Source of the DNA: Ochotona curzoniae
Lineage: Eukaryota > Chordata > Mammalia > Lagomorpha > Ochotonidae
Length of the DNA stretch: 64,000 nucleotides
Direction of reading: 5' to 3'
NCBI RefSeq assembly: GCF_017591425.1
Contig: NW_024466459.1
Location: 7,130,001-7,194,000, forward strand
Position numbers and translations under genes: made by a program. Under the pieces are notes generated by a model that did not search any database, was not told where the DNA came from, and saw only the letters and a program-made list of their open reading frames with translations. This document shows, one piece after another, positions 35,772-46,304 of the stretch (positions are counted from its first letter, which is position 1; the number at the start of each line of letters is the position of its first letter).

Positions 35772-36764
35772 CTGGGAGGGAAGGAAAGGACACGGGTCAG
35801 CACAGCCCACCCCCTGGGCTGCCGGCTTGGCTGATGGCATCCACTGCAGAGACCAGTCCCGACAGAGAACCTGCTGCTCATGAGGGTACTGTGCACGGGA
35901 GCTTCCCACATGCCAGGCAGACTCTTGACGGGGCTATCACTACAATACCGCATGTTCCTGCCAGGGAAACTGAGGCATAGGATACTAAAAGAGGCGCTGT
36001 GGTCAGCAGCGGGTGTAATGGTGAAAATACTGCTTGGAATGGCTGCATTCCCAGGGCACTTGGGTTGGATCTCCAGCTGTGCTCTGGCTTCTGGCTTCCT
36101 ATCAGGAGACTACAAGCAATGACTCAAGTACTTGAGTCCCTAGCACCCAGATGGGGAAATCCAAATGGAGTTCATGGCTCCTGGCTTGAACCTGGCTCAA
36201 CCAGCACTTGGGGGAGAGAACCAGCAGGTAGAAGATCTCTCTTTCTCTCTCCTTCTCTGTCTGTTTCAAATAATGATGATGACAGTGACGATAAGTGGCA
36301 ATGTTTTGAAGACATTATCTAGTCTGGCTCTGTACACTAATTTCAAAGTCATTCTGCAATTAAGCCAAAATGAAGCACAGTAAGCCCAGGGAACAAGGGA
36401 TGGCTAGACAAGAACATGAATATAAAGCTACTCTTTAGCTACTGTTTTAGAATCCATCTCTCCCCCTCATTCTAGCCCCTGCCCCCCAAAAAGCCAAGAG
36501 AGAGAGAAGGAGAGTGAGTGAGCACAGGTAGGAACATGGTGGCTCGCTCCCTGGGGTGCAGGGGGTGCACGTGTCTTTTGCTCAGCATGAACTCTGCTCT
36601 TGCCATACCTGCCCTGCCCTCCTCTTTCTCTGAGTTTCAGAAAACACTGGTTGGGGTGGGGGTGATGAGGAGGATGCTGGGAAGGGGAGGGCAAGGAGGG
36701 AGGACTAGAGAAAGGAGAGGCGAATGGGGCAAGGGCCGGACGATGATCAGGGGCAGCTCTGTAC
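35772..36764 (-). other. SLC39A11: SLC39A11 last intron
   Basis: A 993-bp intron with GTACAG donor and CCTCCCAG acceptor. It carries one old CSINE copy on the plus strand (about 35993-36274), antisense to the gene. The rest is unremarkable. Confidence 0.93.
35993..36274 (+). mobile_element. CSINE, old, in the SLC39A11 last intron
   Basis: The head GGCGCTGTGGTCAGCAGCGG is diverged; the CTCTCTTTCTCTCTCC stretch and CAAATAATG tail are recognisable. Confidence 0.7.
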
Positions 36765-36923
36765 CTGATCTGGGCTTCTGGGATGATGTCATCCATGACC
36801 ACATAGACCATGGCGCCCGCGGCAAAGGCCAGAGCATAGGGCAGGATGGGCTCGGCCAGCACCACAGCAAAGGCCCCAAAGACCCCGGCCAGGGGCTCCA
36901 CCATGCCGCTCAGCTGCCCATAC
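36765..36923 (-). CDS. SLC39A11: SLC39A11 penultimate coding exon
   Basis: This 159-nt exon follows an acceptor ending TCTCCACAG (AG at 36925-36924) and ends with AG before a GTACAG donor (GT at 36764-36763). The initial G completes the Trp codon from the previous exon. Fifty-two codons follow, running '[20 protein letters not shown]' through '[19 protein letters not shown]', and the final AG supplies two bases of the split Ser codon. The segment contains two hydrophobic stretches, '[12 protein letters not shown]' and '[16 protein letters not shown]', consistent with consecutive membrane helices, followed by the conserved acidic DDIIPE turn. An open frame runs on past the donor into the intron, but this is not part of the protein. 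Confidence 0.97.
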
Positions 36924-37329
36924 CTGTGGAGAGAACAGGGATGAGACATGGGCCACTGCGGGGAGAGCCGAGCTGACCTGCCACGAGCCCATTATGTGGA
37001 GGCAACTCCAGACAAGAGAGGTGTGCTCTTCAGCACCATGGCCCTCGCCCTCCTTCCTTGGCTCGCTCAGCCGCAATTACCTTAAGACCACTTCCTTCCC
37101 TTCTAGAAATAAACCGCATCATTGAGATGTAGCGGGTCATATGACGCAAGCCCTGAATGCCACACATGCAGTGGCTTCTACTGTGCGCACAAGCCCACGC
37201 GACCTGAACCACTACTTCCAGAACATTCCATACCCTGCAAAGAAACCCTAGACACACTGGGAGCCAGGCACCTTTCCTCTCTCCCCACAGCTCCCACTGA
37301 TCAATAATGTCCTTTCTTAAGCCATGGAT

Positions 37330-37640
37330 CAGCTCCCTGTGGACACATCACAGAATGAGAGTCATGTACTGTGTGCTGCTTCCCCGCTGGCTTACTTCAC
37401 TTGGCGTGATGCCTGCCACGTGGCAGTGTGCACCAGTACTTCATTCTTCCCTGGAGACGAGCGTCATTTCTCTGTGTGGCCATGCCATGTGCTGCCCAGC
37501 CATTCACCAGCCGGCAATGACAGGGCACCAATGGAGACTAGCATGGGCATTTCCCAGGGAGAGCTGTACCCTGATATATAAGGGGCATACTCCCACTGGT
37601 TGAGGGGGTGGATCTGCTGGGCCACATGTATAGGAATAGT
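37330..37640 (-). mobile_element. L1 fragment in the SLC39A11 penultimate intron
   Basis: Inverted equivalent of the 61.1-kb fragment: GGCTTACTTCACTTGGCGTG, CACCAGTACTTCATTCTTCC, CAGCCATTCACCAGCC. It is old and non-coding, in sense orientation to the gene. Confidence 0.65.
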
Positions 37641-38139
37641 CCATTCCCTACCCCCCTCCCACCCCGGGTTTCCTTCCATGGACTTCTTTGTTGGAGCTGG
37701 CAGGAATGGGCCTCTGCAGTTAGAAAGCCAGCGAGCTGACTCTTCATGACAACAGGAGATAGGCCAGCACTTGAGGCCCGTGGTGGGCAGCTCCAGCTAT
37801 CAGGTACCTGCACAGGTGGGCCAGCCATAGCTAAGGAGTCAGGACACTGTTCTTACTGTTATTTATCTGCTGTCTGTCTTGGGCAGGATACGCTGCTTCT
37901 GAGCCTCAACCCTTCCATCTATACAAGAGAAAGATGTCTTCCTGGCCCAGTGTCCCAGCAGGCACTGTGGACTTCCAGTCCCTCCTTGGTCCTCCCAGGC
38001 CACAGGCAGACAGCAGACATGCAGGAGACCTTGTTTTTGCTGCAGAATTCCAGGAGTGGGTTCTGCTTCTTGGTACCCCATGCTTGTATGCACAGGCCAG
38101 CAGCACCGGCAGTGTGTGTAATCCCTGGCCTCAGCTTTG

Positions 38140-38154
38140 TGGCCGCAGGGGGCA
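38140..38154 (+). promoter_or_regulatory. CTCF-like motif 1
   Basis: TGGCCGCAGGGGGCA resembles the CTCF core (CCA-CAGGGGGC). It lies in the SLC39A11 penultimate intron. Confidence 0.35.
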
Positions 38155-38568
38155 AAAAAATCAGTGGTCTGACATCAAGCCCAGACTGGAGTGAGGGAGG
38201 GGAGAAAAATGTGTCATCTCAGGGTCTGGGTGTTGACCACAAAGGCCCCACCCCCTCCAGAGCTGGCCCAGTATGAAATGACAGTCATTTACTTTATAAA
38301 AAGGCCTCCTTCCCTGTCCTCACCCAAGCCTTCATTGCATGAACTTTACCAGTGGACAAAGAGACCCTAGCTTGTGGGCACAATGTCAGTTCAGTCTGTG
38401 AGGAGCCTGCGGACAGAAGGCAGGGGTTTCCATGCCGTGGCAGGCTCGGATCATACACTCCCAGGTTGGAGCTGTACCAAGGTGTACCTGTGGCTCAGAG
38501 CCCGGGGTGGAGGGATAGAGAACCTCCTTGTGAAACTTTTGGTCTCAGGGGCCCTGCTTTTGGTCTTT

Positions 38569-38582
38569 TGGTCGCAGGGGGC
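38569..38582 (+). promoter_or_regulatory. CTCF-like motif 2
   Basis: TGGTCGCAGGGGGC differs from motif 1 at one base, in the same orientation 430 bp away. Confidence 0.3.
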
Positions 38583-39074
38583 TGGTGGCGGTCATTACAT
38601 TCCCTGGGTAGTGGCTCCTTCCACCATGAAACGGGGACTTGCCGTTGTGGTAGAAGGAACACAGCAGCCAGGGCTCGGGGGTTGAGAGGGACAGCGCTAT
38701 GGTGACCATCGTCCCACACTGGCTGCACACATGGCCTGGTCATTATGTGGAGGAGGGGCTGCTGCTGCCGGACTCCTGGGGCCAGGTGGCGGGGGGCTGA
38801 GTGACGTCACACACTCAGCGTGGACAGCACATGGACTGTCCAGGGGCCACGGAACCAAGTGCCACGGAGAAGAGAACCATCTGGAGCGGCTCAGGTGTAG
38901 GCTATCCATCTGGAGCCAAGCTCCCCCCACCTGAGGGTGCCAAGTTCACCCAGGCCAAATCCCCAGGCCGGCTTACAGATGAGGAGGGGGTCAACCTCGC
39001 CTTCATGGAGGGCACGGGGACACCTGCAACGGTGCGTGCTTGGCTCCGGCCTCAGTGACACGCTGTGCACTCAC

Positions 39075-39173
39075 CAGAAGGCTCGCCAGGTGGAGAAGCC
39101 CGCCCCTCGCAAGGGGAGGCTGACAGCCAGACCCTCCGGGAAATTCTGGATCCCGATTCCAATGGCCAAATTC
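39075..39173 (-). CDS. SLC39A11: SLC39A11 antepenultimate coding exon (partial gene)
   Basis: This 99-nt exon begins after a strong acceptor (pyrimidine tract then TTTCAG on the minus strand, AG at 39175-39174) and ends at a GTGAGT donor (GT at 39074-39073). The first base completes a codon split with an upstream exon outside the window. It then encodes 32 residues beginning 'NLAIGIGIQNFPEGLAV' and ending 'STWRAF', and the last two bases (TG) start the Trp codon finished in the next exon. The QNFPEG motif corresponds to the transmembrane helix that, with the HNVPEG helix, lines the metal path in this subfamily. No stop codon or frameshift is seen. Confidence 0.96.
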
Positions 39174-39975
39174 CTGAAAGACAGAGAAGGCACGTGAAGG
39201 CTGTTGCATAAACCCCTGGACTCTTCCCCATGAGCCAGGTGGACGGTCACCTGGGACAGAGGGAGCAAAGAAAAAGGCGAAGCCTGCAAGTGGCCCGGAG
39301 GGAGGGGATGCAGGCTGGGGTCCCAGGATGCCCAACCTTCATAGTGCTTCAGTACCAAAGGCCACAGGTTGGCTGGGCATCAGAGTGTCTTCCTTCTGCC
39401 CCTCAGCTGCACGAACTCTGCACCACCCACTTGCCTGCTTATGCCTCCCTCCCCTACACGCAACCTGCCCATACCCTGTGGTTCTGACGGGCAGTGTCTG
39501 GTACTCCTCTGCCTCTGGGCCTCAACAATGCCTGCAGAGCTCCATGCACACACGAAGGGCTTGGCTCATTCTGCTGCCTACTCGGCCACAGCCCAGGGGC
39601 CAGCACTATACTCTGTCATCTGGCTGCGACCTCAGAGATGTGATGAGGGCTTGCAGGTGCAGGATCTGGCCCTGGGCTTGGCTTCTCCCCAGACCCCGTG
39701 CGTGGCTGGCACTGTCTCTGCACTTCCGTGGGCCCAGGGGTTTTTGCTCCAAGCTCTCCTGCCTCCTGGTCGTGCAGGACATAGTCAGGGACAGGGGCTG
39801 TGCTGCGCGAGTAGCTCAGCTTGTCAATGTCCATCTTTGAGAACTCACTTGGTGCACAAAATTAGGGAGCGGTGTGCAAAAGAGGGCGGGAGGTGGATGA
39901 GACACTGCAGTGTGGGACCCAGTGTCTGACCCCAGGAGCTTCACAGCTTAGCCAAGCAGGCAAGAATCCTCCTAG

Positions 39976-40270
39976 TGGGCTCGGCGCGGTGGCCTAGTGG
40001 CTAAAATCCTCACCTTGAACATGCCGGGATCCCATATGGGCACCAGTTTTAATCCCAGTTGTCCCACTTCCCATCCAGCTCCTGGCTGTGGCTTGGGAAA
40101 GCAATCAAGGACAGTCCAAAGCCTTGGGACCCCCGCACCCGGAAGGGCTCCTGGCTCCTGGATTAGGATTGGTGCAGCTCCAGCTGTTGCAGAGTAAATC
40201 ACTGTATGGAAGATCTTCCTCTCTGTCTCTCCTCCTGACTTTCCAATAAAAATAAATAAATCTTAAAAAA
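39976..40270 (+). mobile_element. Young CSINE copy with target-site duplication
   Basis: The best preserved SINE in the window. It has a tRNA-derived head (GGCGCGGTGGCCTAGTGGCT), body, CT-rich stretch, and AATAAA-containing tail. It is flanked by 11-bp repeats AATCCTCCTAG (39965-39975) and AATTCTCCTAG (40271-40281), one mismatch. Its head is the variant I associate with pika. Confidence 0.93.
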
Positions 40271-40789
40271 AATTCTCCTAGCAAATGCTGCCAATGCCCA
40301 CACAGCCACCAAAGGGGCAGAAGGCTGAGGGGGTGGTATGTGGGGTGGAGTGCAATTTGGGAGTGATTCCCCAGAGCGTACTTGGCCTGAGCCCTGCTGA
40401 CAGGTCCAAGGGGTAGTCTTCCCAGAAGGACCTGCTCCAGACTCCAGGGCGTCAGGGTGTCACCTGGCAGGCAGCGCTGGTCTGTGGCCTGAGGGAGCTG
40501 GGGGCGGACCAGACAAAGCAAGGAAACTCCGCTTTGCGGTCAGCTGATTCATGCCGGAACCCACCCAGGAGCTCTGGACCCAGGTGAGGGAGTGCAGGAG
40601 TCCAGCAGCTGAGCTCCACCCTGTCCTCTCTGTTCGGTCACCAGCCACCAGCTGCAGGCTCTGGGAACCCGGCTGTACTTCCTGTCTGAAGGTCCTACCA
40701 GGTCAGCTCTGGCTGTGGTCCCCAGGCTGTAACCTCCAGCCATGACTGCCAAGGACAGCCCTCCTGAGGCATTTCCCATTTTGAAAAAC

Positions 40790-41091
40790 AACAACATTTA
40801 TCTATTTAAAAGGCTAAGTGGCATACAGAGAAAGGAGAAGAGAGAGAGAGAAAGAGAGAGAGAGAGGATCTTCTATCATCTGGTTCACTCCCCAGATAGC
40901 CACACCAGTCGGACCAGGAGCCTGGGCCCAGGTGGCAGGGACCCAAGCACTTGAGCCACCTCTGTTGCTTCCCTAGGCACATCAGCAGGGTGCTGGAATG
41001 GAGGTGGAACAGCCAGGACTGGGATCAGCCCTGTGGTACAGGATGCCAGGGTTGCGAGTAGTGGCTTAACATCCTGCACCACCATGGCAAC
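40790..41091 (-). mobile_element. CSINE
   Basis: Inverted copy with an expanded (GA)n tract at 40836-40866 in place of the CT-rich stretch. Minus-strand head is GCCATGGTGGTGCAGGATGT. Confidence 0.85.
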
Positions 41092-41752
41092 CCCAGGTCT
41101 CTCATTTAATCCCCAATTTGCTTGACAACCCACAGCTCCTCCCACGCTTGCTGTTACACCCCAATCATGCGTACCTGCTCTGTCCAGGGCTCGCCCCTAA
41201 GGACACCCTGGCAGCAGGAAGCCACCCCTCCCCAGAGCTGCCAGGCCCAGGAGACTCTTGAACAAGAGGCCAACCCTACTAGGATTTTGACCTTGGAAAC
41301 CTTTAGCTCATCTGTGTTTCATGTCACTCAACAACATTCATCCTGTCCCTTCTCGACAGCTAGATGGTGTTTCCCTGTGGTGCCACCGATAGGCTTAGCA
41401 ACATGACAGCGTCTGAAATAGTCTCATTTGTTCCCTAACCAGCAAGAGACACGCCCCCGGCAGTCGGCACTGTTGAGTCTGACCCTGCAACCTGTGGCCC
41501 CGGCTGACCTCCAGGCTCCATCCTCTACAGACAGTGGGTTCTGGATCCTCCCCAGGTGCGGAGGACACGGAAGCAGGATGTACCCAGGTTTCCCCAAGCC
41601 ACCACACTTCCTTCTTTGCTGGACAGTGAGCCCTGGGGTGGGCCTTTCTCTGGTCTCTGAAGTGCCTCGCCCAGGGGAGGGACTGCTCAGGTAATCCAGC
41701 GGGTGCCTCATTCCCCCGAAATATGCCTGGAGGGTTTTTGGAAGAAAAGGGC

Positions 41753-41971
41753 GTGTATGTCTGGGTGTCGTGTGTGTGTGTGTTTCTGGGTGTCTGCATG
41801 TGTCCAGGCATCGTGTGTATCTAGCTGTGTATGTGTGTGTATGTGCATATATCTGAGTGTCTCTGCATGTCTGCATGTGCCTGGGTGTCTGTGTGTGTGT
41901 GTGTGTGTATCTAAGTGTCTCTGTGTGTATGTGCCTGGATTTCTGTGCGTCTGTGTCTCTGTGTGTTTCTC
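41753..41971 (+). repeat. Degenerate (TG)n-rich minisatellite-like tract
   Basis: About 220 bp built from TGTCTGGGTGTC-like and TGTGTGTGTATC-like units mixed with pure TG runs. It keeps an open frame rich in Cys, Val and Ser that is a by-product of the repeat. Confidence 0.9.
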
Positions 41972-42162
41972 GGAGACACTACCATGAAGGCAACCTGCAC
42001 CTGCTCTGCCTTCTCAGAGAGACCCCCGTGGTGGGGGATGTACCCCTAACTCATCCAGCCTCTCCCTGCTGCCCCAAAGTGGCTGAAGGAACACTCCCGG
42101 GTTGTAAGACTTTTCATGGAGGTTGGGGCTGCAGGTGTCTTTCTGACGAGGAAGGCCAAGGG

Positions 42163-42543
42163 TGTTGCCAGCCATATCTGTATGTACTGGCTACATGCCG
42201 TACCCAAAATGGCGCCGGCCAGAGAAGCCACATCTTGGTGTTTGGTGCAGAGTCACGTAGCCTTCGCAGTACTGCGCAGGCGCCTAGCGCATGCGCAGTG
42301 AGCTGCGGCGCGGCAGGCACGTAAACACTGGGACTGACGAATCCAGTCGCCCAGAACCCTGCGTAATCATGACGCCGACCTATCATCGGCGGAGGCGGGG
42401 CCAGACAGCACATAAGAGTAGAAAGCCTGCCGGGATCCGAGCCTCTTTCCTCTTCATGTTGGTGTGCACAATAAATTTTACCGCAGAAGGCTTCGCTCGC
42501 GTCTGCGTCCTATTGCTGGGCGGTAAGACACGTGGGCGCGACA
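42163..42543 (+). mobile_element. Solo LTR of an IAP-like class II endogenous retrovirus
   Basis: A CpG-rich 381-bp unit starting TGTTGCC and ending ACA. It is flanked by 6-bp direct repeats CAAGGG (42157-42162) and CGAGGG (42544-42549), one mismatch; 6 bp is the duplication size of betaretrovirus-like elements. Inside are a YY1-like AAAATGGCGCCGG (42206), two NRF1-type sites (42272 and 42287), a GC box, a TATA-like ACATAAGAG (42410) and AATAAA (42470-42475). CCGCAGAAG follows the AATAAA shortly after, as in rodent IAP LTRs. No gag, pro, pol or env coding sequence is present, so the internal part was lost by LTR-LTR recombination. It is antisense to SLC39A11. Confidence 0.8.
42287..42298 (+). 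promoter_or_regulatory. NRF1-type palindrome in the LTR
   Basis: GCGCATGCGCAG is the perfect NRF1 consensus. A second, weaker CTGCGCAGGCGCC lies 15 bp upstream. Both are within the U3 part of the LTR, upstream of its TATA-like element. Confidence 0.6.
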
Positions 42544-42549
42544 CGAGGG

Positions 42550-45500
42550 AGACCTGGGCTGGCCCACCACACCCTCTTGCCTGATTGCATGCTGTGCTTC
42601 TCTTAGAGTGACTGGGCAGGGTGGCCTCAAAGAAAGACCCAGACTCCCCCATGGCCTCCACTCCTCCCCGTCACCTGTATCACTTTAGATTCAAGCTTTC
42701 CAACCTGGCCACACATTTCAGTTAGAGAGAGCTCTAGCAGATGCCAAGGCCCTGGGGCCACGCTGCTGAGTTGCACTGGTGGCCAGCCCTAGGCCGGCAG
42801 CTTTTAAGTACAGGTGACAGTGTGGAGAACCAGCAGACTGAGAAGTCACCAGAGGCAATGGAATGAGGATGGCAGTCAAGCACCGCTCCATCACGGGAGC
42901 CCCTTCTCTGCCATTCTGGCACGGACTGGGAGCCAAGGACACCATCAGCGACCAGAGAAAGCCTCCTGCAGACCCAGGGCAATCTGACTTGGGGAGAGCA
43001 GGAGAGAGGGTTCCCAGGGAACCAGGGCAGCAGGGTCAGAGCGGGTGTCCGGTGGCACAGGCTGTATGTGTAGACACTGTCCAGTACAGTAAAGCTCCAT
43101 GCAAAGGGGGCAGAGGGAAATGGGATCAGGCTGCTGGGCAGGGCCCTTGTGTGGCCAAGCACTGAGCTGACTCAGGAGCAGTGAGGGCTGAAGGTGGCAG
43201 ATGGCAAAGAAGGAAAAGGGCCGGCCTCCTGGTGGGGGTGGGGAGGGCGGGAGCTGGAAGAAGCCCTGGGCTTGCTGACCGCCCGCTGCAGCCCCACTGT
43301 GTGCCCATCCTAGGCTGCCCAGTGAAACCCTCAGACTCAGTGACTACGTGGTCTCTGTGCTTGGGGCTCCGTGAAGGGGCAGCCCAGATGAGACGGTTCT
43401 TTTCCAGGATGGGTGATGAGCATTCGGGGCAGCATTCAGAGGCAGGAGGGAGAAGCAGACTCGAGCAGCCCGTGGCCTGGGCAAGACAGTGGGGCTGCTG
43501 TCCTGTGTGTTTTGTTCCTCCCCAGCAGCAACACAAAGACACCATTACTAGCCTGGACCACGACAAATTAACTGGAGGGAAGGGAAGCGGGGATGAAGGG
43601 CTCTTTAAGCAAACAAACCACAGGCTGTCCCCTGACCGTGTCCCTTCTGTGACCAGCCAAGCCCCCTCCCCCAGTGGCCTCTCTCCAGCAGCAAGGGAGA
43701 GGACCCTGCGGGAAGGGTTATCTGTGGGGAGACAGGACAGGGGAGGGAGGGAAGGAGGCAGGGTGGGCAGGATGGGCAGGTGTCCTAGGTGCTGGGCTGC
43801 ACTGGCAAGCAGACTCAGAGCACTGCTTTGCAGCGTCCCGCGTTCGGAGCTACAGTATTCACGATGTGAATTTCCTGTCGTACTTTCGTTTTTATAAGGA
43901 GCAAGGTGGGATGGAGGTGGAAACGGGACTAGTAAGAAGGGAGGAGGGCAAAGCCAGGGCAGGGGAGCAGCAAAGGCACAGCCCAGCTCAGGGATCTGTC
44001 CAGGACCAAGTTTGCTGACCACGAGCGTCTGCTATGCTGAGGAACCAGGGTACCCAGCCTAACACTGCAAGGGTACCTGGCAGGCAGGCAGGCAGGACTC
44101 CCGGGGCTAAACTCCCCCTGAGAGCGGAAGGTTCCTGGACACTGGGGGATGAGCTGGTCACCCTTGGAAGTGTTCTGAAATGCTGCGAGGGTCAGCTGTG
44201 GTGAGGGGTTTCAGTAGCCACAGGGGGTGTTTATAGAATCCTGGACAAAGCACACAGCAGATTCAAGCCCAAAGGGCATCCTGCTCCAAGTACTCTAACA
44301 GCCCCTCTGGCTCCTCTGGGTGCTCCACCCACACAGGTGGACAGCAGGTCAGCCCCTTTGGGCCACCATCTCCCGCTCAGCTGAGTGACACCCGGGGCCA
44401 GCGGACACTTTGCTCTCCTGCCTGGGTCTGGTACACAAAGGAGTGATTCAGGCTGGCGAGGGCCAAGAGGGAGGCAGCTGGAAAGTCCCCTGGGAGACAG
44501 GGGTGGGGAGGGGGCAGAGGCATGGGGTTTGCTCATAAATATTGACTCTCAGCAGATGGAGGGGCTGGGCCCACGTGGGGTTTGGTGGCTGGTGGCTGGG
44601 GGGCAGCGGGTGGTGGTGGTTCACTCATCGCATCAGCTGGGTCTGGATGCCAGGGGGCAGCCAGCCACCCACAGCTGCTGCTGTGGCTGCCTCCCCCGGC
44701 CCCCCGACCCCTTACCCTCCTTCTCCCCCTGCCTGCTGGTGGAGGCTTGGAGGCGGTGGCCAGGGTCCCCTCTGTGCCGCCTGGTGGGAGGGGCCTCCCT
44801 ACCCTGAGCTTCGGAAACCTCAAGCCCCAAGAACAAGGAGGGCAGTCCTGGGGGTGGGCAGGGGGCACAGCTGCTTTTCCTAGGAGGATGGGGAGCAACA
44901 GGGGCCTGACTGCTCCCCACGTACCCTACCCAGGCCAGAGGGCTTCTCCTGCATCCTCTTCCTGCTCAGCTTTCCCTGCCAACACCCCAAAGGTGACAAT
45001 CGGGAGAACACAGGAATCACGGGGCCCCACAGAGGTGGTCTTGCTCCACCCCTTGGTGTCGAGAGGGCCACAAGCTCAGCCTTTGCTCTGTAAGACAGGT
45101 GTGACCCCAGCCCCCCTACAGGGCTCTTGCATTATGGCAAAGAAGCACCACTGAAGGTTGCTGCCAGCGCCTCAAAGGACAGCTGTTGTCAAGGTCAGGT
45201 GTTGTCAGGGTCAGGTCCCGAGCGGGGCAGTGCTGAGCTAGGAGCTGGAAATGACCACCTGACTTTACCCCCAATTTCTTGTCCAACCCATGCTCTGCCT
45301 TTTCTCGGTTTGGGGACCTCCTGGTCAGGATCATGCCCTGAATTAGCAACGTGGCTGGCTGGAAGGCTTGGTTTCGGAGGAATGCCGGAATCTGCTCCGA
45401 GGTCCAGGCCCGGTGCTGACAGAGAACGTAAGGCCCTGTCCTCAAGAGCTTAGAATGGAAAGGGGTGGGGCAGAGAAACTCCGGGCAAACAGCAACAGGA

Positions 45501-46095
45501 GAGCACAGAACCTGCTAGCCCTGAGAGGGGCATGGAGCACAGGGTGAGCGAGGTGCTGGTTCTGCAACCTTCCCAGGGGAAGGTGACACCCAAGATGGAC
45601 TTGGCAGGATGAGGGCGAAGGCTAGGGAGCGAGATGGGACAAGGCACTCTGACCAGGTCGTCTTTCCTTCCCCACAACAAGCAAAGAGACGCAAGCAAAG
45701 ATGCTGGAGCCGGAACCCATCTCCCTAGATGGTAGCCTCCCGCAGGGGTCTGCTGGCTTTTGGAGGACAGCCTGAACGTTGTAGGTCTCAGCTCCATGCC
45801 AGGCAGCTTCTCCAGGCCAGAGCGTGGAGTCCCATCCCAGGGACCTCTGCCCCATTCTCAGAAGCAGAGCCGGGTGATGCGTGAGCAGCACCCGGGGTTT
45901 CTGCTGAAACCCACTCGTTGGCCATCTCTGTTCCAACCTTCGACTCACAAACATCCCAGACCTGGAGCTCAGGGGACGCCTCCAGCATGAGTCAGGACCA
46001 CACACAGCACAGCAGACCCCACTGCAACGACCCGTGGCTGACGCCATGCCCCTTGGAGGAAGCCTGGGGTCTCAGGCGACGGTGATCATCACCGC
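42550..46095. other. Intronic, GC-rich, mostly unique
   Basis: No SINE for 3.5 kb. A GGCA tetranucleotide run at about 44083-44096, a CTCF-like GATGCCAGGGGGCAGC near 44645-44661, and long overlapping antisense open frames at 43126-44022. None encodes a recognisable protein. Confidence 0.45.
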
Positions 46096-46099
46096 TCTT

Positions 46100-46300
46100 G
46101 ATCAGATGCTGTAAGCACCTCACACCTAGCGGCATGCTCTGTTCCCTCCACTCCTTCCTGAGCACAGGCCTCTGTTATTACTCCCATTTCACAGACAGGC
46201 AAACTGATGCACCGGGAGCTAAGGGACTGCTCCTCGGGGTTATCCAGGTGGGAGATGACAGAATAGAATCGCTTAATCACAGACTCATCTCACCTCTGCA
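46100..46300 (-). repeat. MIR
   Basis: Reverse core with TTACTCCCATTTCACAGACA followed by GCAAACTGATGC. Confidence 0.7.
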
Positions 46301-46304
46301 GGGA

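Larger units (their letters stand above)
36924..39074 (-). other. SLC39A11: SLC39A11 penultimate intron
   Basis: A 2151-bp intron with GTGAGT donor and TCTCCACAG acceptor. It contains an old L1 fragment (about 37330-37640) and two near-identical CTCF-like motifs (38140 and 38569). No further exon is evident inside it. Confidence 0.93.
34260..39173 (-). other. SLC39A11: SLC39A11 (ZIP11) gene, 3' part: last three coding exons plus probable 3' UTR
   Basis: The three coding exons, in transcript order 39173-39075, 36923-36765 and 35771-35693, join in frame to give the C-terminal portion of ZIP11, a GufA-type member of the ZIP zinc-importer family that is a multi-pass membrane protein. Introns of about 2.15 kb and 1.0 kb separate them and all junctions are GT-AG. 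The joined translation reads through the 'QNFPEGLAV' helix, then '[15 protein letters not shown]' and '[14 protein letters not shown]', and ends 'MSLDVGLG' before the stop. It agrees almost residue for residue with mammalian ZIP11 as I remember it. The N-terminal two thirds, including the 'HNVPEG' metal-binding helix, was not found in the window. The gene runs right to left, and its start must lie beyond position 64000 unless an exon was missed. Confidence 0.95.

Noticed and set aside
36467..36949. 160-codon minus-strand frame as an independent gene
   Set aside because: Its middle is the SLC39A11 exon; the rest is intron on both sides, so it is not a separate gene.
41703..41987. Cys/Val-rich plus-strand frame over the GT tract
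   Set aside because: It is a translation of the TG-rich repeat, with no start context or conserved protein features.
42163..42543. CpG-island promoter of a host gene
   Set aside because: The TG/CA ends, target duplication, and TATA to AATAAA to U5 order are those of a retroviral LTR.
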